DNA from: Sphingobacterium sp. UBA4616
Lineage (GTDB): Bacteria > Bacteroidota > Bacteroidia > Sphingobacteriales > Sphingobacteriaceae
Length of the DNA stretch: 64,000 nt
Direction: 5' to 3'
NCBI GenBank assembly: GCA_002386525.1
Contig: DGIS01000034.1
Coordinates: forward strand, 6,878 to 70,877
Positions 44,152 to 52,846 of the stretch are shown piece by piece (the first letter of the stretch is position 1; each line of letters opens with the position of its first letter). The position numbers were made by a program, and so were the translations under genes. The notes under the pieces were generated by a model. That model saw only the letters and a program-made list of their open reading frames with translations. It was not told where the DNA came from and ran no database searches.

Positions 44152-47121
44152 TTAAAAACTTACATTAACACCCACCACGTACGTTCTTGGTCTGGGATAG
44201 AAACGGTCATCTATACCATTGGATATTTCCGGATCAACCCCTTTATACTTGGTGATCGTAAATACATTCTGTACCGTTGCAGAAATAGACATCGAAGCAT
44301 TACTGTTTCGGATAAATTTTCCAAGATTGTAACTCAGATTGACGTTATCCATTTTCAAAAACGAAGCATTCTTGATATAGTAATCACTTTGCAGCTGTTT
44401 AAGCAAGAAATTGGTGTTCAAAAAGTCCACCGTCGCATTGTTGATAACCAATACTGCCTGATCACTGACATTCGCACCACTACCTAGGTTGGAAGAAACA
44501 TTATCGTACACATAGTTATCTAGGTTAGCACGCAAAACGGTTGTTGCAGACCATTTTTTGTAACTATATGCTGCAGTAAAACCTAAAAGATATTTTGGTA
44601 AAGGTGACTTATAAAGATAACGATCGTTATCGCTGATCACCCCGTCCCCATTACGGTCAACATAGACGCCTTCAACAGGATGCCCTTGTTCATCATATAC
44701 TTGCTGGAACACATTAAAACTATTTGGCATGAAGTTCACTTTATGTGCCTGAATATTGCCACCTGTCCCCCCACGGATACCACCAGTCTCGACGATAAAA
44801 TTCGGATCATCGCTCTGTGTCAGGTTTGTCACCTTGCTTCTGTTGTAAGTCAAATTGAAACCAAGATCCAACGATGAACTTTCAGTTTTCACGGGAACAT
44901 AATGCAAGTTAAACTCCAAACCCTGATTTTCCATATTGCCAACGTTGGTCAACAGGAAATTGCTAAAGTTTGATCCTACAGGAACTGGAATGGTACTGAG
45001 CAGGTCTTTGGTCTTCTTGGAGTAATAGTCTATGCTACCATAGAATAAATTATTGGCAAAACCAAAATCGACTCCGGCATTATAGGTCGTTGTACTTTCC
45101 CAACGGATATCTTGATCATAGGCAACAGGAGAATTCAAATAAAAATATTCATCACCAAAGCGATACACCGATTCATTGCCACTAATGGTATAATTAGGTA
45201 GATAAGAATAATTGGCGATACCATCTTGCTGTCCCGTTTTTCCATAACTTAAACGAAGTTTCAATTCTGAAACTGAAGAGACTTCTTTTAAAAATCCTTC
45301 GTTCTTTGCCCGCCAGGTAAATCCAACAGATGGGAAATAACCCCAACGATTGTCAGGACTAAAACGTGATGAACCATCGCTGCGCAATGTTCCGGACACA
45401 ACATAGCGATTGTCATAAGTATAGATCAAACGACCATAATACGAGATCAACAGATTTTCAGGTCTATCAAACGGCCGTGTTGGCTCATTTAGGATCTTAT
45501 CACCTTCTGCATTTGTACGGTTAAAATTATAAACCTTACTACTATTTTTATAGTAGCCATACCCCAATGTTGCGTCAATATTGCTTTTTATTGCCGGCAG
45601 TTCTTTGTCGTATTTGAGGTAAAACTCAAGGGTTTTATTGTTGATATCGGTTTTATATTGGGTTCGCTCACCACCCTCGTTAAAATTACGTGCAGCGATC
45701 GCTGGCGTGAATGTGTTGCCTTTTGAACGTGCCAGATCGTATCCGACGTTTAAGTTGGCATGCAACTCTGGCAGGAAGTGAAAACTATAATCCACTTTCG
45801 CATTTCCAATACTTCTAAACACATCGCCATTATCTTTGCGTAGGTCCAATAAGGCCAAAGGATTTCGCGGTGCATTGGGATTAGGTTTCCCGCCCTGAAT
45901 CCACTCGTAGTACCCTCCAAAACTATTTTCATCATCTACATAGACCGGCTGTGTAGGATCAAACTGAATGGCTGTACCGATTGCATCCTGAGTCGCGAAT
46001 TTAGATTTTGACCACGTACCACGTACATTCACATCCAATGAAAGATGATTGTCCAGAAATTTTGGTGTTAAGGCCAATGCAGCAGTAGTTCGCTTCAAGT
46101 TATCATTTTTCAGTACCCCATCCTGATTCATATATCCCGCAGAAATACGGTAGGGCATATTTCCTGCCTTCGAAGCAATGTTAACGTTATTGTCTGTGGT
46201 AAATGCATTGCCATAGATCACATCCTGCCAATCGGTATTGGCTGTTCCTAACAGTTTTTTCATGGCATCACTGCCATTTGTATTGACATAGTCACGGATT
46301 TGATCAGCGTTGAGTAGCTTTACTTTATTGGCTACGGTAGCCAGTGAATTCTGTGTCGAGAAGTTGATCTGCGTGCCCGAGCGACTGCCCTTTTTTGTTG
46401 TAATCAAGATAACACCATTCGACGCTCGCGAGCCATAGATGGCTGTGGCATTGGCGTCTTTCAATATTGTAAAAGTCTCAATATCATTTGGATTAATCAA
46501 GCTTAACGGGTTTGCTACCCCAGAGACCGAACCACCAGCCAATGGAATGCCATCAACAACAATAAGTGGATCGTTGCTGGCATTCAATGAAGCCCCTGTA
46601 CGAATACGGATTGTGCTTCCTGCACCCGGTTGCCCACCACTGGTGGTGATCTGAACCCCCGGCACTTTACCCATAATCAGTTGCTCGGGCGAAGTGATTT
46701 GTCCCTTTTGAAAATCCTTGGCACTTACTGTGCTGATGGATCCCGTCAGTTCGCTCTTCTTTTGTGTACCATAACCAATCACAACAACTTCCTCCAAAGC
46801 ACTTGTATTGGACTTCAGGTATAAGCTTAAAGGATTTCGTCCCTCCTTTACCTGAATCAACGTATCCAAAGTCGCATAACCTACCATACTCACCTTGAGA
46901 CGCAATTTCCCCGTTTGAAGTCTATCCAAGCTAAAATCCCCATTCGCTGTGGTAGACAGCGATCTTTGAATATCTTCGAAGCGCACTGTGGCACCAACCA
47001 AGGCACTCCCTTTTTGGTCCATTATTCGCCCTTGAAGCGTAGCCTGTTGGGCTATTGCCGAAGCACTTACCCCAAGAAGCAGGTTCAAGGTCCAAAATGG
47101 ACGTAATAGCTGTTTGTTCAT
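44152..47121 (-). CDS. SusC family TonB-dependent transporter (PUL B)
   Basis: A 989-residue outer-membrane transporter for malto-oligosaccharides. It has a signal peptide (ending SAIAQ), a regulatory beta-sandwich (about 28-100, QGRIMDQKGSALVGATVRFED), a TonB-box region EEVVVIGYGTQKKSELTGS, a plug (about 115-235, FTILKDANATAIYGSRASNGV) and a beta barrel ending NVSF. It lies 11 bp after the surface GH13 gene and 5 bp before susD, within the same transcript. Confidence 0.94.
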   Translation of the reverse strand: MNKQLLRPFWTLNLLLGVSASAIAQQATLQGRIMDQKGSALVGATVRFEDIQRSLSTTANGDFSLDRLQTGKLRLKVSMVGYATLDTLIQVKEGRNPLSLYLKSNTSALEEVVVIGYGTQKKSELTGSISTVSAKDFQKGQITSPEQLIMGKVPGVQITTSGGQPGAGSTIRIRTGASLNASNDPLIVVDGIPLAGGSVSGVANPLSLINPNDIETFTILKDANATAIYGSRASNGVILITTKKGSRSGTQINFSTQNSLATVANKVKLLNADQIRDYVNTNGSDAMKKLLGTANTDWQDVIYGNAFTTDNNVNIASKAGNMPYRISAGYMNQDGVLKNDNLKRTTAALALTPKFLDNHLSLDVNVRGTWSKSKFATQDAIGTAIQFDPTQPVYVDDENSFGGYYEWIQGGKPNPNAPRNPLALLDLRKDNGDVFRSIGNAKVDYSFHFLPELHANLNVGYDLARSKGNTFTPAIAARNFNEGGERTQYKTDINNKTLEFYLKYDKELPAIKSNIDATLGYGYYKNSSKVYNFNRTNAEGDKILNEPTRPFDRPENLLISYYGRLIYTYDNRYVVSGTLRSDGSSRFSPDNRWGYFPSVGFTWRAKNEGFLKEVSSVSELKLRLSYGKTGQQDGIANYSYLPNYTISGNESVYRFGDEYFYLNSPVAYDQDIRWESTTTYNAGVDFGFANNLFYGSIDYYSKKTKDLLSTIPVPVGSNFSNFLLTNVGNMENQGLEFNLHYVPVKTESSSLDLGFNLTYNRSKVTNLTQSDDPNFIVETGGIRGGTGGNIQAHKVNFMPNSFNVFQQVYDEQGHPVEGVYVDRNGDGVISDNDRYLYKSPLPKYLLGFTAAYSYKKWSATTVLRANLDNYVYDNVSSNLGSGANVSDQAVLVINNATVDFLNTNFLLKQLQSDYYIKNASFLKMDNVNLSYNLGKFIRNSNASMSISATVQNVFTITKYKGVDPEISNGIDDRFYPRPRTYVVGVNVSF

Positions 47122-47132
47122 AAAATAACTGT

Positions 47133-49718
47133 TTATTTATTTAGTTTTGTTTTGCTTATCAATTGGTATTGGCCTGGCAAGAGTGTCAATGTTGACTGAC
47201 CGGACCAGTCGAATTCTTTTCCCGTAAAATTATCGACCCAATGCTTTTGTAGTGCCTGTGGCAATGCAAATGCAGTACTTTCTACCCCAAAATTTCCAAG
47301 TACGCCTACTTGTTGTCCTTCCTTTTCCAGTACAAAATATTTAACCGCATCCTTCATCGCCGATGTGACGACTGTCCCGTTTTGGAAAATGCTGTTTTTG
47401 GTTTTGAAACGAGTGAGTTGCGCATAGGTCTCAAAGAGCTTTTTGCGATCGTCTTGTTGGAGATAGCTCCACAACAAAGGCTTTTCACCTGTGCGGCCAT
47501 TTTCATCGATAGAAACATCATAACCGTATTCACCAAACTGCCAGATCATCTTAGGTCCTGGTGAAGCCAATAGAAACACAGCTGCCTGTTCCATACGTTT
47601 TAGTGCAGTACCTAGATTCTTGATGTTATAGCTGCCCGATAAGTTTCCATAATTTAAGCACTTAAACAGGAGTCTCTGCTCGTCGTGACTTTCCATATAA
47701 GACACAAAAGAAGGCTGTGCCATGCCGTGACCGGAAGCAAATAATCTTCCGAGATCAGAACCATTGTTGGCGGTCCATCCCATCGCCGCTTCGTTAAAGG
47801 CATGATTCATATTATTCCAAAGCAACATGCCCGATTGCGCCAGTTCCATTTCTTCCTGATCGCCACCGAGATGTTCCAGAATAATATAACACGACGGATC
47901 AATGTTGCGAATATGCTGCTGGTATTGCTTCAAAATGGCTACACGCGATGCATCATACGCATCCCAGGCAGCTAAATCACTTTCTGACGTACCCGAATTT
48001 TTCTGCGTAAAACCTTTGGATAAGTCGAATCGGAAACCATCGATTTTATATTCCTGCATCCAATAAGTCAACACATCCTTCACAAAATTCTGTGTATAAA
48101 CACTTTCGTGGTTAAAGTCGAAGCCTACATTAAACGGATGCTTAGCAACCGTATTGAACCATGGGCTGCTTCCAGCTACATTACCCTGCTCAAAATAAAG
48201 CTGTACAAGTGGCGACTGACCAAAAGCATGATTAAAAACAACGTCTAAAATAACGGCAATACCGTTTTCGTGACAAGCGTCGACATAGGCCTTGAAGTTA
48301 TTTTTCAAGCCATAATATTTATCCAACGCACGATGAAAAGAAGGATTATAGCCCCAGGTGGAATTTCCTTCCGATTCTTGAACAGGCATCAATTCAACAG
48401 CATTCACCCCTAAGCGCTTTAAATAAGACAAGGAATCCTTGAGTGTGGTATACTGATGCTGTTTGACAAAATCACGGACTAACAATTCATAAATGACCAA
48501 GTCACCTTCGACAGGCTTCTTAAATGCTGCTGTATTCCACGAATACGACTTGGCCGGAAGATCCAATACCCCCACAATTCCTTGTGCACCTGCAGGATAA
48601 GCAGGTACAGCGCCCACCGTCAATCCAAGTGACGCATCGTTTTGTGGGTCAAGGATCAATTCGGCATAGGGGTCGGCAATATAAAGTTGACCATCCACCA
48701 AGAATTGATACGTCAGTTGTTTGGAGAAATCGACATTTGATACCGTGGTCCACCAGGTTTTACCATCCGGTGTCTGACTCATCGCATACGCGGGCAAAGC
48801 TTTATAACCGTTAAAATCGCCCAATACATAGACACTTCTTTTAGAAGGGGCTGTCAATGCAAAACTAACTTGTCCTTTTTGCTTACTGATCGTCGTTCCG
48901 TTAGGACTAACTGCTGCTGGAAGTACTGCAATAGCTGGCTTAGCCTCTACAAATAATGCAATTTTGGTCATCGTCACCTGACCATCAGTTTCAAGGCGTG
49001 CTTCAAGTTGGTGCAACCCATCGCTTTCTAAGCGGAGGGATTTTTCCAGCGACTGAACGGCATCTGCCGCGGCGATTTGCACGCCATTGTCCCAGATACT
49101 AATTTTTCCCGATTGCGTTGCTTGAACTTTCAGCTTCACGCTTTCACCAGCGGTATATAATTGATCCGTTGCAATGGGATCTGTGGGTTGCAATGCGGGC
49201 GACACAAAGCGAATAGCCTGTGCATTGGTCGCCACAAGAGGCAGAAATAAATCCGAATTATTTTTGTTTCTTTGGACCACCGATCCATCACCATTGCGGA
49301 CTAAAATTGCTATCTGACCAAATTCTCCTCCATTACTCAGGTGAAAGAATTTAGCGGGTGTAAATGTGAAGGTATATAAACCAGCAGCAACAAATTTAAG
49401 TTTATAGGTGTTTTCATTGTTCGACCAGTCTGTCGCCACATGTTGCCAGCCGCCCCCATTGACAGAAATCAATCCAGCGTGTAAGTAGAGATCGGCTGTG
49501 CTACCTTTTAGCGCAGCATTTCCTTTCGAAAGATCAAATTGCAACGTGATTTCCTGATCCCAAAAGATAAATAGGGCGGCAAGATGTACCAAACCAGATT
49601 CCTGCTGTTCAATAACAGGCGGTTGCTCGACATCCACGATATCTTTTTTATTTGCACATGATGATAAGAGGATAATCAGCCAGAAATATCCTATTAAACG
49701 AGAGATATGCTTCCCCAT
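47133..49718 (-). CDS. GH13 surface alpha-amylase/pullulanase-like lipoprotein
   Basis: An 861-residue lipoprotein (lipobox LLSSC, Cys about 21), first gene after the PUL B promoter. Domains in order: an N-terminal beta-sandwich of the kind found in Bacteroidota amylases (about 40-160), a second sandwich (about 165-265), a CBM48-like E-set domain (about 280-350, SVYVLGDFNGY), the GH13 barrel (about 385-780) and a C-terminal sheet. Catalytic residues are Asp565 in GFRFDLSKGF, Glu615 in ILEHLGG and Asp679 in ESHDEQR. It should cut starch at the cell surface like SusG, though its CBM48 domain is closer to pullulanase-type enzymes. Branch specificity is open. Confidence 0.9.
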   Translation of the reverse strand: MGKHISRLIGYFWLIILLSSCANKKDIVDVEQPPVIEQQESGLVHLAALFIFWDQEITLQFDLSKGNAALKGSTADLYLHAGLISVNGGGWQHVATDWSNNENTYKLKFVAAGLYTFTFTPAKFFHLSNGGEFGQIAILVRNGDGSVVQRNKNNSDLFLPLVATNAQAIRFVSPALQPTDPIATDQLYTAGESVKLKVQATQSGKISIWDNGVQIAAADAVQSLEKSLRLESDGLHQLEARLETDGQVTMTKIALFVEAKPAIAVLPAAVSPNGTTISKQKGQVSFALTAPSKRSVYVLGDFNGYKALPAYAMSQTPDGKTWWTTVSNVDFSKQLTYQFLVDGQLYIADPYAELILDPQNDASLGLTVGAVPAYPAGAQGIVGVLDLPAKSYSWNTAAFKKPVEGDLVIYELLVRDFVKQHQYTTLKDSLSYLKRLGVNAVELMPVQESEGNSTWGYNPSFHRALDKYYGLKNNFKAYVDACHENGIAVILDVVFNHAFGQSPLVQLYFEQGNVAGSSPWFNTVAKHPFNVGFDFNHESVYTQNFVKDVLTYWMQEYKIDGFRFDLSKGFTQKNSGTSESDLAAWDAYDASRVAILKQYQQHIRNIDPSCYIILEHLGGDQEEMELAQSGMLLWNNMNHAFNEAAMGWTANNGSDLGRLFASGHGMAQPSFVSYMESHDEQRLLFKCLNYGNLSGSYNIKNLGTALKRMEQAAVFLLASPGPKMIWQFGEYGYDVSIDENGRTGEKPLLWSYLQQDDRKKLFETYAQLTRFKTKNSIFQNGTVVTSAMKDAVKYFVLEKEGQQVGVLGNFGVESTAFALPQALQKHWVDNFTGKEFDWSGQSTLTLLPGQYQLISKTKLNK

Positions 49719-49748
49719 CGATAATTAGCTTTACTTGGAATCTGATAC

Positions 49749-49762
49749 TGGGAACGTTCCCG
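49749..49762. promoter_or_regulatory. LacI-type operator O2 of PUL B
   Basis: TGGGAACGTTCCCG contains the perfect 12-bp palindrome GGGAACGTTCCC with a central CG, the classical LacI/GalR form. Its centre is about 101 bp from O1. It lies in the 5' leader, 31 bp upstream of the GH13 start. Confidence 0.7.
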
Positions 49763-49849
49763 ATATCAAGGCAAAAAGAAATCGCTTGTTGCGATTTACT
49801 GGATTTCCCTATCCAATAGTTATATACAAATTGATTATTTAAACACTTC

Positions 49850-49863
49850 CGGGAATGTTCCCG
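49850..49863. promoter_or_regulatory. LacI-type operator O1 at the PUL B transcription start
   Basis: CGGGAATGTTCCCG differs from O2 by one base in the 12-bp core. It begins 8 bp downstream of the -7 box of the promoter at 49872-49903, so it covers the predicted first transcribed bases. Confidence 0.7.
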
Positions 49864-49871
49864 AGAGTATT

Positions 49872-49903
49872 CAAAGCTAAATAATGGGATAACAAAAAAC
49901 AAA
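49872..49903 (-). promoter_or_regulatory. Promoter of the PUL B operon
   Basis: On the - strand TTTG (49900-49903), a 20-bp spacer, and TAGCTTTG (49872-49879), a perfect match to TAnnTTTG. Predicted start near 49865, giving a leader of about 147 nt before the surface GH13 gene. Confidence 0.65.
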
Positions 49904-49914
49904 TATTTCTTTTC

Positions 49915-50925
49915 TTATTTCAGACTAGATTTTTGAAAAATAAGCTGGGAATCAAGATAAACCGAATTAGCAAACTTATTATTTTCGGGGTTATCCATCT
50001 TTTCCAATAGGTATTTTGTTACTAATTCGCCCATTTCATAGGCTGGCTGCTTCACTACGCTCAGTGCAGGATCAATCAGGTCGGCTATATCCAGACAAGA
50101 AAAACAAATGATTTTGAGATCTTCAGGAATACGGATTCCGAGCTGCTTGGCGACGCGTATACTCGAAATGGCAAGGCGCTCTACAGCGGCAAAGATGGCA
50201 TCGGGTTTTTCCTGTTTGATCAACCTGGCAATATCTTTCATATTTTGATCGGCATCGTTAACCGTATCCAGAATAAGTTCTGTTCTAATCGGAATTCCAG
50301 CTTCCTGTAATGCTTTTTCGTAGCCATCTTTACGCACCTTACCTATGGAGACATTCGGATTGATCGCGAGATAAGCAATCCTTTTACAGTCGTTATCGAT
50401 CAAGTGTTTAGTTGCCAAGTAAGCAGAATCAAGGTCATTACCTGTGATGTATCCGCCCTTCCAGTCGTCATATGCACGGTCAAAAAACATAACCGATATT
50501 CCCCTTTCAGCCAAAAGCTGCAAATGCGAATGATCTTTACCTTCACCTGAAGCTGAAATAATAACACCATCCACACGTCCATTGGCCAATGAGCGGACAA
50601 TTGAGGCCTCGTTTTGGACCTGATGATCCGTTACGTAAATTAACGTATGATAACCCTTAGAGCGCGCCACAGCCTCGATTCCTTTGATTGCCTGCGAGAA
50701 AAATTTATTACCAAATTCGGGAATAATAATTGCGATGGTCAGACTTTTATTTGCTTTCAGACTGCTTGCATAGACATTGGGCGAAAAACCAATTTCTTCG
50801 GCCATGGCCAATATCCGGGCTTTGGTCGCCGGATTAATATCCACATTGTCCCGAAATGCGCGGGAAACGGTCGATTTTGACAAGCCGAGTTTTTTGGCAA
50901 GATCTACTATTGTTAATTGCGACAT
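49915..50925 (-). CDS. LacI/GalR family regulator of PUL B
   Basis: A 336-residue regulator with an N-terminal LacI helix-turn-helix (about 4-50: TIVDLAKKLGLSKSTVSRAF, NPNVYASSLK-type hinge SPNVYASSLKANKS) and a periplasmic-binding-protein-like effector domain (about 60-330). I chose the ATG at 50925, which puts the helix-turn-helix at the usual position; an in-frame start at 51081 would add 52 residues unlike the family. It lies just upstream of two palindromes of LacI type and the PUL B promoter, so it is the obvious repressor of that operon, with a maltose-related effector as the likely inducer. Confidence 0.92.
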   Translation of the reverse strand: MSQLTIVDLAKKLGLSKSTVSRAFRDNVDINPATKARILAMAEEIGFSPNVYASSLKANKSLTIAIIIPEFGNKFFSQAIKGIEAVARSKGYHTLIYVTDHQVQNEASIVRSLANGRVDGVIISASGEGKDHSHLQLLAERGISVMFFDRAYDDWKGGYITGNDLDSAYLATKHLIDNDCKRIAYLAINPNVSIGKVRKDGYEKALQEAGIPIRTELILDTVNDADQNMKDIARLIKQEKPDAIFAAVERLAISSIRVAKQLGIRIPEDLKIICFSCLDIADLIDPALSVVKQPAYEMGELVTKYLLEKMDNPENNKFANSVYLDSQLIFQKSSLK

Positions 50926-51184
50926 ATCAAGATTCCCTTTGCTGTTCGAATGTAATAATTGTTGGGTACAAATAAAGCAATTATCTCTCCAGAATAGCAA
51001 ATTTTCTTTTTGTCCTCTTTGTTTTAAATCAGCGGGCCATGTTTTTTTATCTCCCGATAAGAAAAGCGATCTAGTGATCAAATCGTGTGAATAATCTCTT
51101 CAATATACTCGCTTTCGACAGTTAACCGTCAGCAGAACAACTTGTGTTACATGGCCTTTTTTTGCCTATATCCCTAATGCTGTT

Positions 51185-51352
51185 TTCGGGTCGTCTTCGT
51201 ATTGTTCGTATCACCTTCGGATGTGGACAATCTTGCTACGGTTATTGATCGAAAGTTGACCAGATAATTCCTGGTCAGAGTCTGGTCAATATCTAGTCAA
51301 TAGCTGTACCATATCTGTATTGCATCCGAATAAGGTACGAAGCAGGTACGAA
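51185..51352. repeat. Array of degenerate 11-bp-phased repeats in three blocks
   Basis: Block 1 has TTCG at 51185, 51196, 51205 and 51216 (steps 11, 9, 11). Block 2 has five units starting at 51272, 51283, 51294, 51305 and 51316 (steps of exactly 11), TGGTCAGAGTC drifting to TGTATTGCATC. Block 3 has CGAA, the reverse complement of TTCG, at 51327, 51338 and 51349 (steps of 11). Blocks 1 and 3 are inverted copies: the 21 bases at 51205-51225 match the reverse complement of 51321-51341 in 15 positions. No reading frame explains it. Confidence 0.7.
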
Positions 51353-51394
51353 TCTTTCCCCACTATTTGATCAAAAAATTGTGAGCGGATGCTT

Positions 51395-51425
51395 AACAGG
51401 CTTAGCGTATTTTGCTAAGCCTGTT
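51395..51425 (-). terminator. Hairpin after PUL C, possible terminator
   Basis: A perfect 12-bp stem AACAGGCTTAGC / GCTAAGCCTGTT with a 7-nt loop, 26 bp after the Gfo/Idh stop. Neither strand shows a T-run, so intrinsic termination is uncertain. Confidence 0.45.
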
Positions 51426-51450
51426 TACAATTAATCGCCTATTTTCTTTA

Positions 51451-52734
51451 CTAAAACTTTTTAAAATCCCATTCTCCTCTGTAAGGTCGGCTACGCAGGA
51501 GATTGGCATATTCGTTATCAAATTGTTCTTTTTGCGGGTTCCATTTTAAATCCTTTTGCAGTTCATATGCAATATTGATGGCATTGCACACTGAGCTCGT
51601 CCGGTGACCTATTTCAACATCACAGATAGGCTTACTTCTTTTTTTAATCGCATCAACCCAGTCCTGATAGTGATTATCACTATAATACAAACGACGATCA
51701 GAAGAAGTCAGTTTAAGATTCGCCAAATTACCCGGGTTAGAGCGTATAAACTCCCGGCTTACCTCAATCTTCCCTTTTTCACCGATAAACTGTATCGCAT
51801 TATGTACCCCCCATTGTTTATGATTTACGATAACACCATTTGCATAGCTAAAAGAGAGCCCACTGTTACTGTTCGGTGTTTTAGGAGGATTGAACGCAAC
51901 GGGGCCAGAATCATCCATGCCCAATGCCCATTGGACAATATCAAACATATGTGCTCCCCAATCGGTGATATAGCCGCCTCCAAAATCCCGGTAACCACGC
52001 CACCAGGCCCATTTATCATCCTCCAAAGGGGGACTTAATATCGGATTATAGCCGCGATAAGGTGAAGGTCCTACCCACATATCCCAATCGAGATAATCGG
52101 GAGCAGGCATAGCGGGAAGGTCACATTGTTTGACTGGTTCGCCCACAGAAACATTGATTTCTTTTATTTTGCCGACATAGCCATTGAGGACCAGCTCTGC
52201 AGCCTGCCTGAAATTGTAGGAGGAACGCTGCATGCTGCCCGTTTGAAACACTCGCTTATATTTACGCGTTGCTTCAACCATTGCCCTGCCTTCGGCTATG
52301 GTCAGCGCAAGCGGCTTCTCGCAATAAATATCTTTTCCTGCCTTGGCAGCATCAACTGCAATCTGTGCATGCCAATGATCTGGCGTAGCAATGACAACAG
52401 CGTCAATATCTTTCCGATCCAATAATTCCCGATAATGGTGATAGGCCTTGATCTCGCTCTGTACTTTTGACAATTCCGTTTGTTTCTTTGCTGTTGCAGC
52501 AATAAATGCTGCCAATTTGTTACGGTCTACATCACAGGCCGCCAGACTTGCAATTTCCTTGCAACGATTGAGGCCATTCATCAACGTATAGGATTGTTTT
52601 CCGACACCAATAAATCCGAGATTGATACGATCACTTGGCGCAAGAAATCCATTGCCTCCCAACACAACTCGCGGGACAATTGTAAAAGCCAAAGAGGAGA
52701 CAATTCCTTTGGCTATAAATTCTCTTCTTTTCAT
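51451..52734 (-). CDS. Tat-exported Gfo/Idh/MocA family oxidoreductase
   Basis: A 427-residue protein starting MKRREFIAKG, a twin-arginine (Tat) signal, followed by a Rossmann nucleotide-binding domain (about 33-165, NLGFIGVGKQSYTLM, VVIATPDHWHAQIAVDA, CEKPLAL with the family EKP) and a C-terminal sheet domain (about 175-420). Tat export implies it folds with its NAD(P) cofactor before leaving the cytoplasm. Some exported members act as glycosidases by an NAD-dependent mechanism (GH109), so a sugar-processing role in PUL C is plausible. It is the last gene of PUL C. Confidence 0.85.
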   Translation of the reverse strand: MKRREFIAKGIVSSLAFTIVPRVVLGGNGFLAPSDRINLGFIGVGKQSYTLMNGLNRCKEIASLAACDVDRNKLAAFIAATAKKQTELSKVQSEIKAYHHYRELLDRKDIDAVVIATPDHWHAQIAVDAAKAGKDIYCEKPLALTIAEGRAMVEATRKYKRVFQTGSMQRSSYNFRQAAELVLNGYVGKIKEINVSVGEPVKQCDLPAMPAPDYLDWDMWVGPSPYRGYNPILSPPLEDDKWAWWRGYRDFGGGYITDWGAHMFDIVQWALGMDDSGPVAFNPPKTPNSNSGLSFSYANGVIVNHKQWGVHNAIQFIGEKGKIEVSREFIRSNPGNLANLKLTSSDRRLYYSDNHYQDWVDAIKKRSKPICDVEIGHRTSSVCNAINIAYELQKDLKWNPQKEQFDNEYANLLRSRPYRGEWDFKKF

Positions 52735-52846
52735 TCTTTATGGATAGTTTATTTTTCTGCTCGTCTTTATTGGTACTTCTTCAGTCCTTGACGGCAAAAT
52801 GGTTTATGTATGGATGATTTGTTCAGTTCTTCTTATAAAAAGTTTA

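Larger units (their letters stand above)
50926..51450. other. 525-bp intergenic region between PUL C and the LacI gene
   Basis: No gene visible. It holds the 11-bp-phased repeat array (51185-51352) and a hairpin (51395-51425), both listed separately. The first 250 bp next to the LacI gene show no clear -7 match. Confidence 0.6.

Noticed and set aside
50926..51081. N-terminal extension of the LacI regulator by 52 residues
   Set aside because: The added residues are unlike LacI proteins, whose helix-turn-helix begins within the first few residues; the ATG at 50925 places it correctly.
51185..51352. The phased array read as a CRISPR
   Set aside because: Units are 11 bp and degenerate with no spacers; no cas genes are present.
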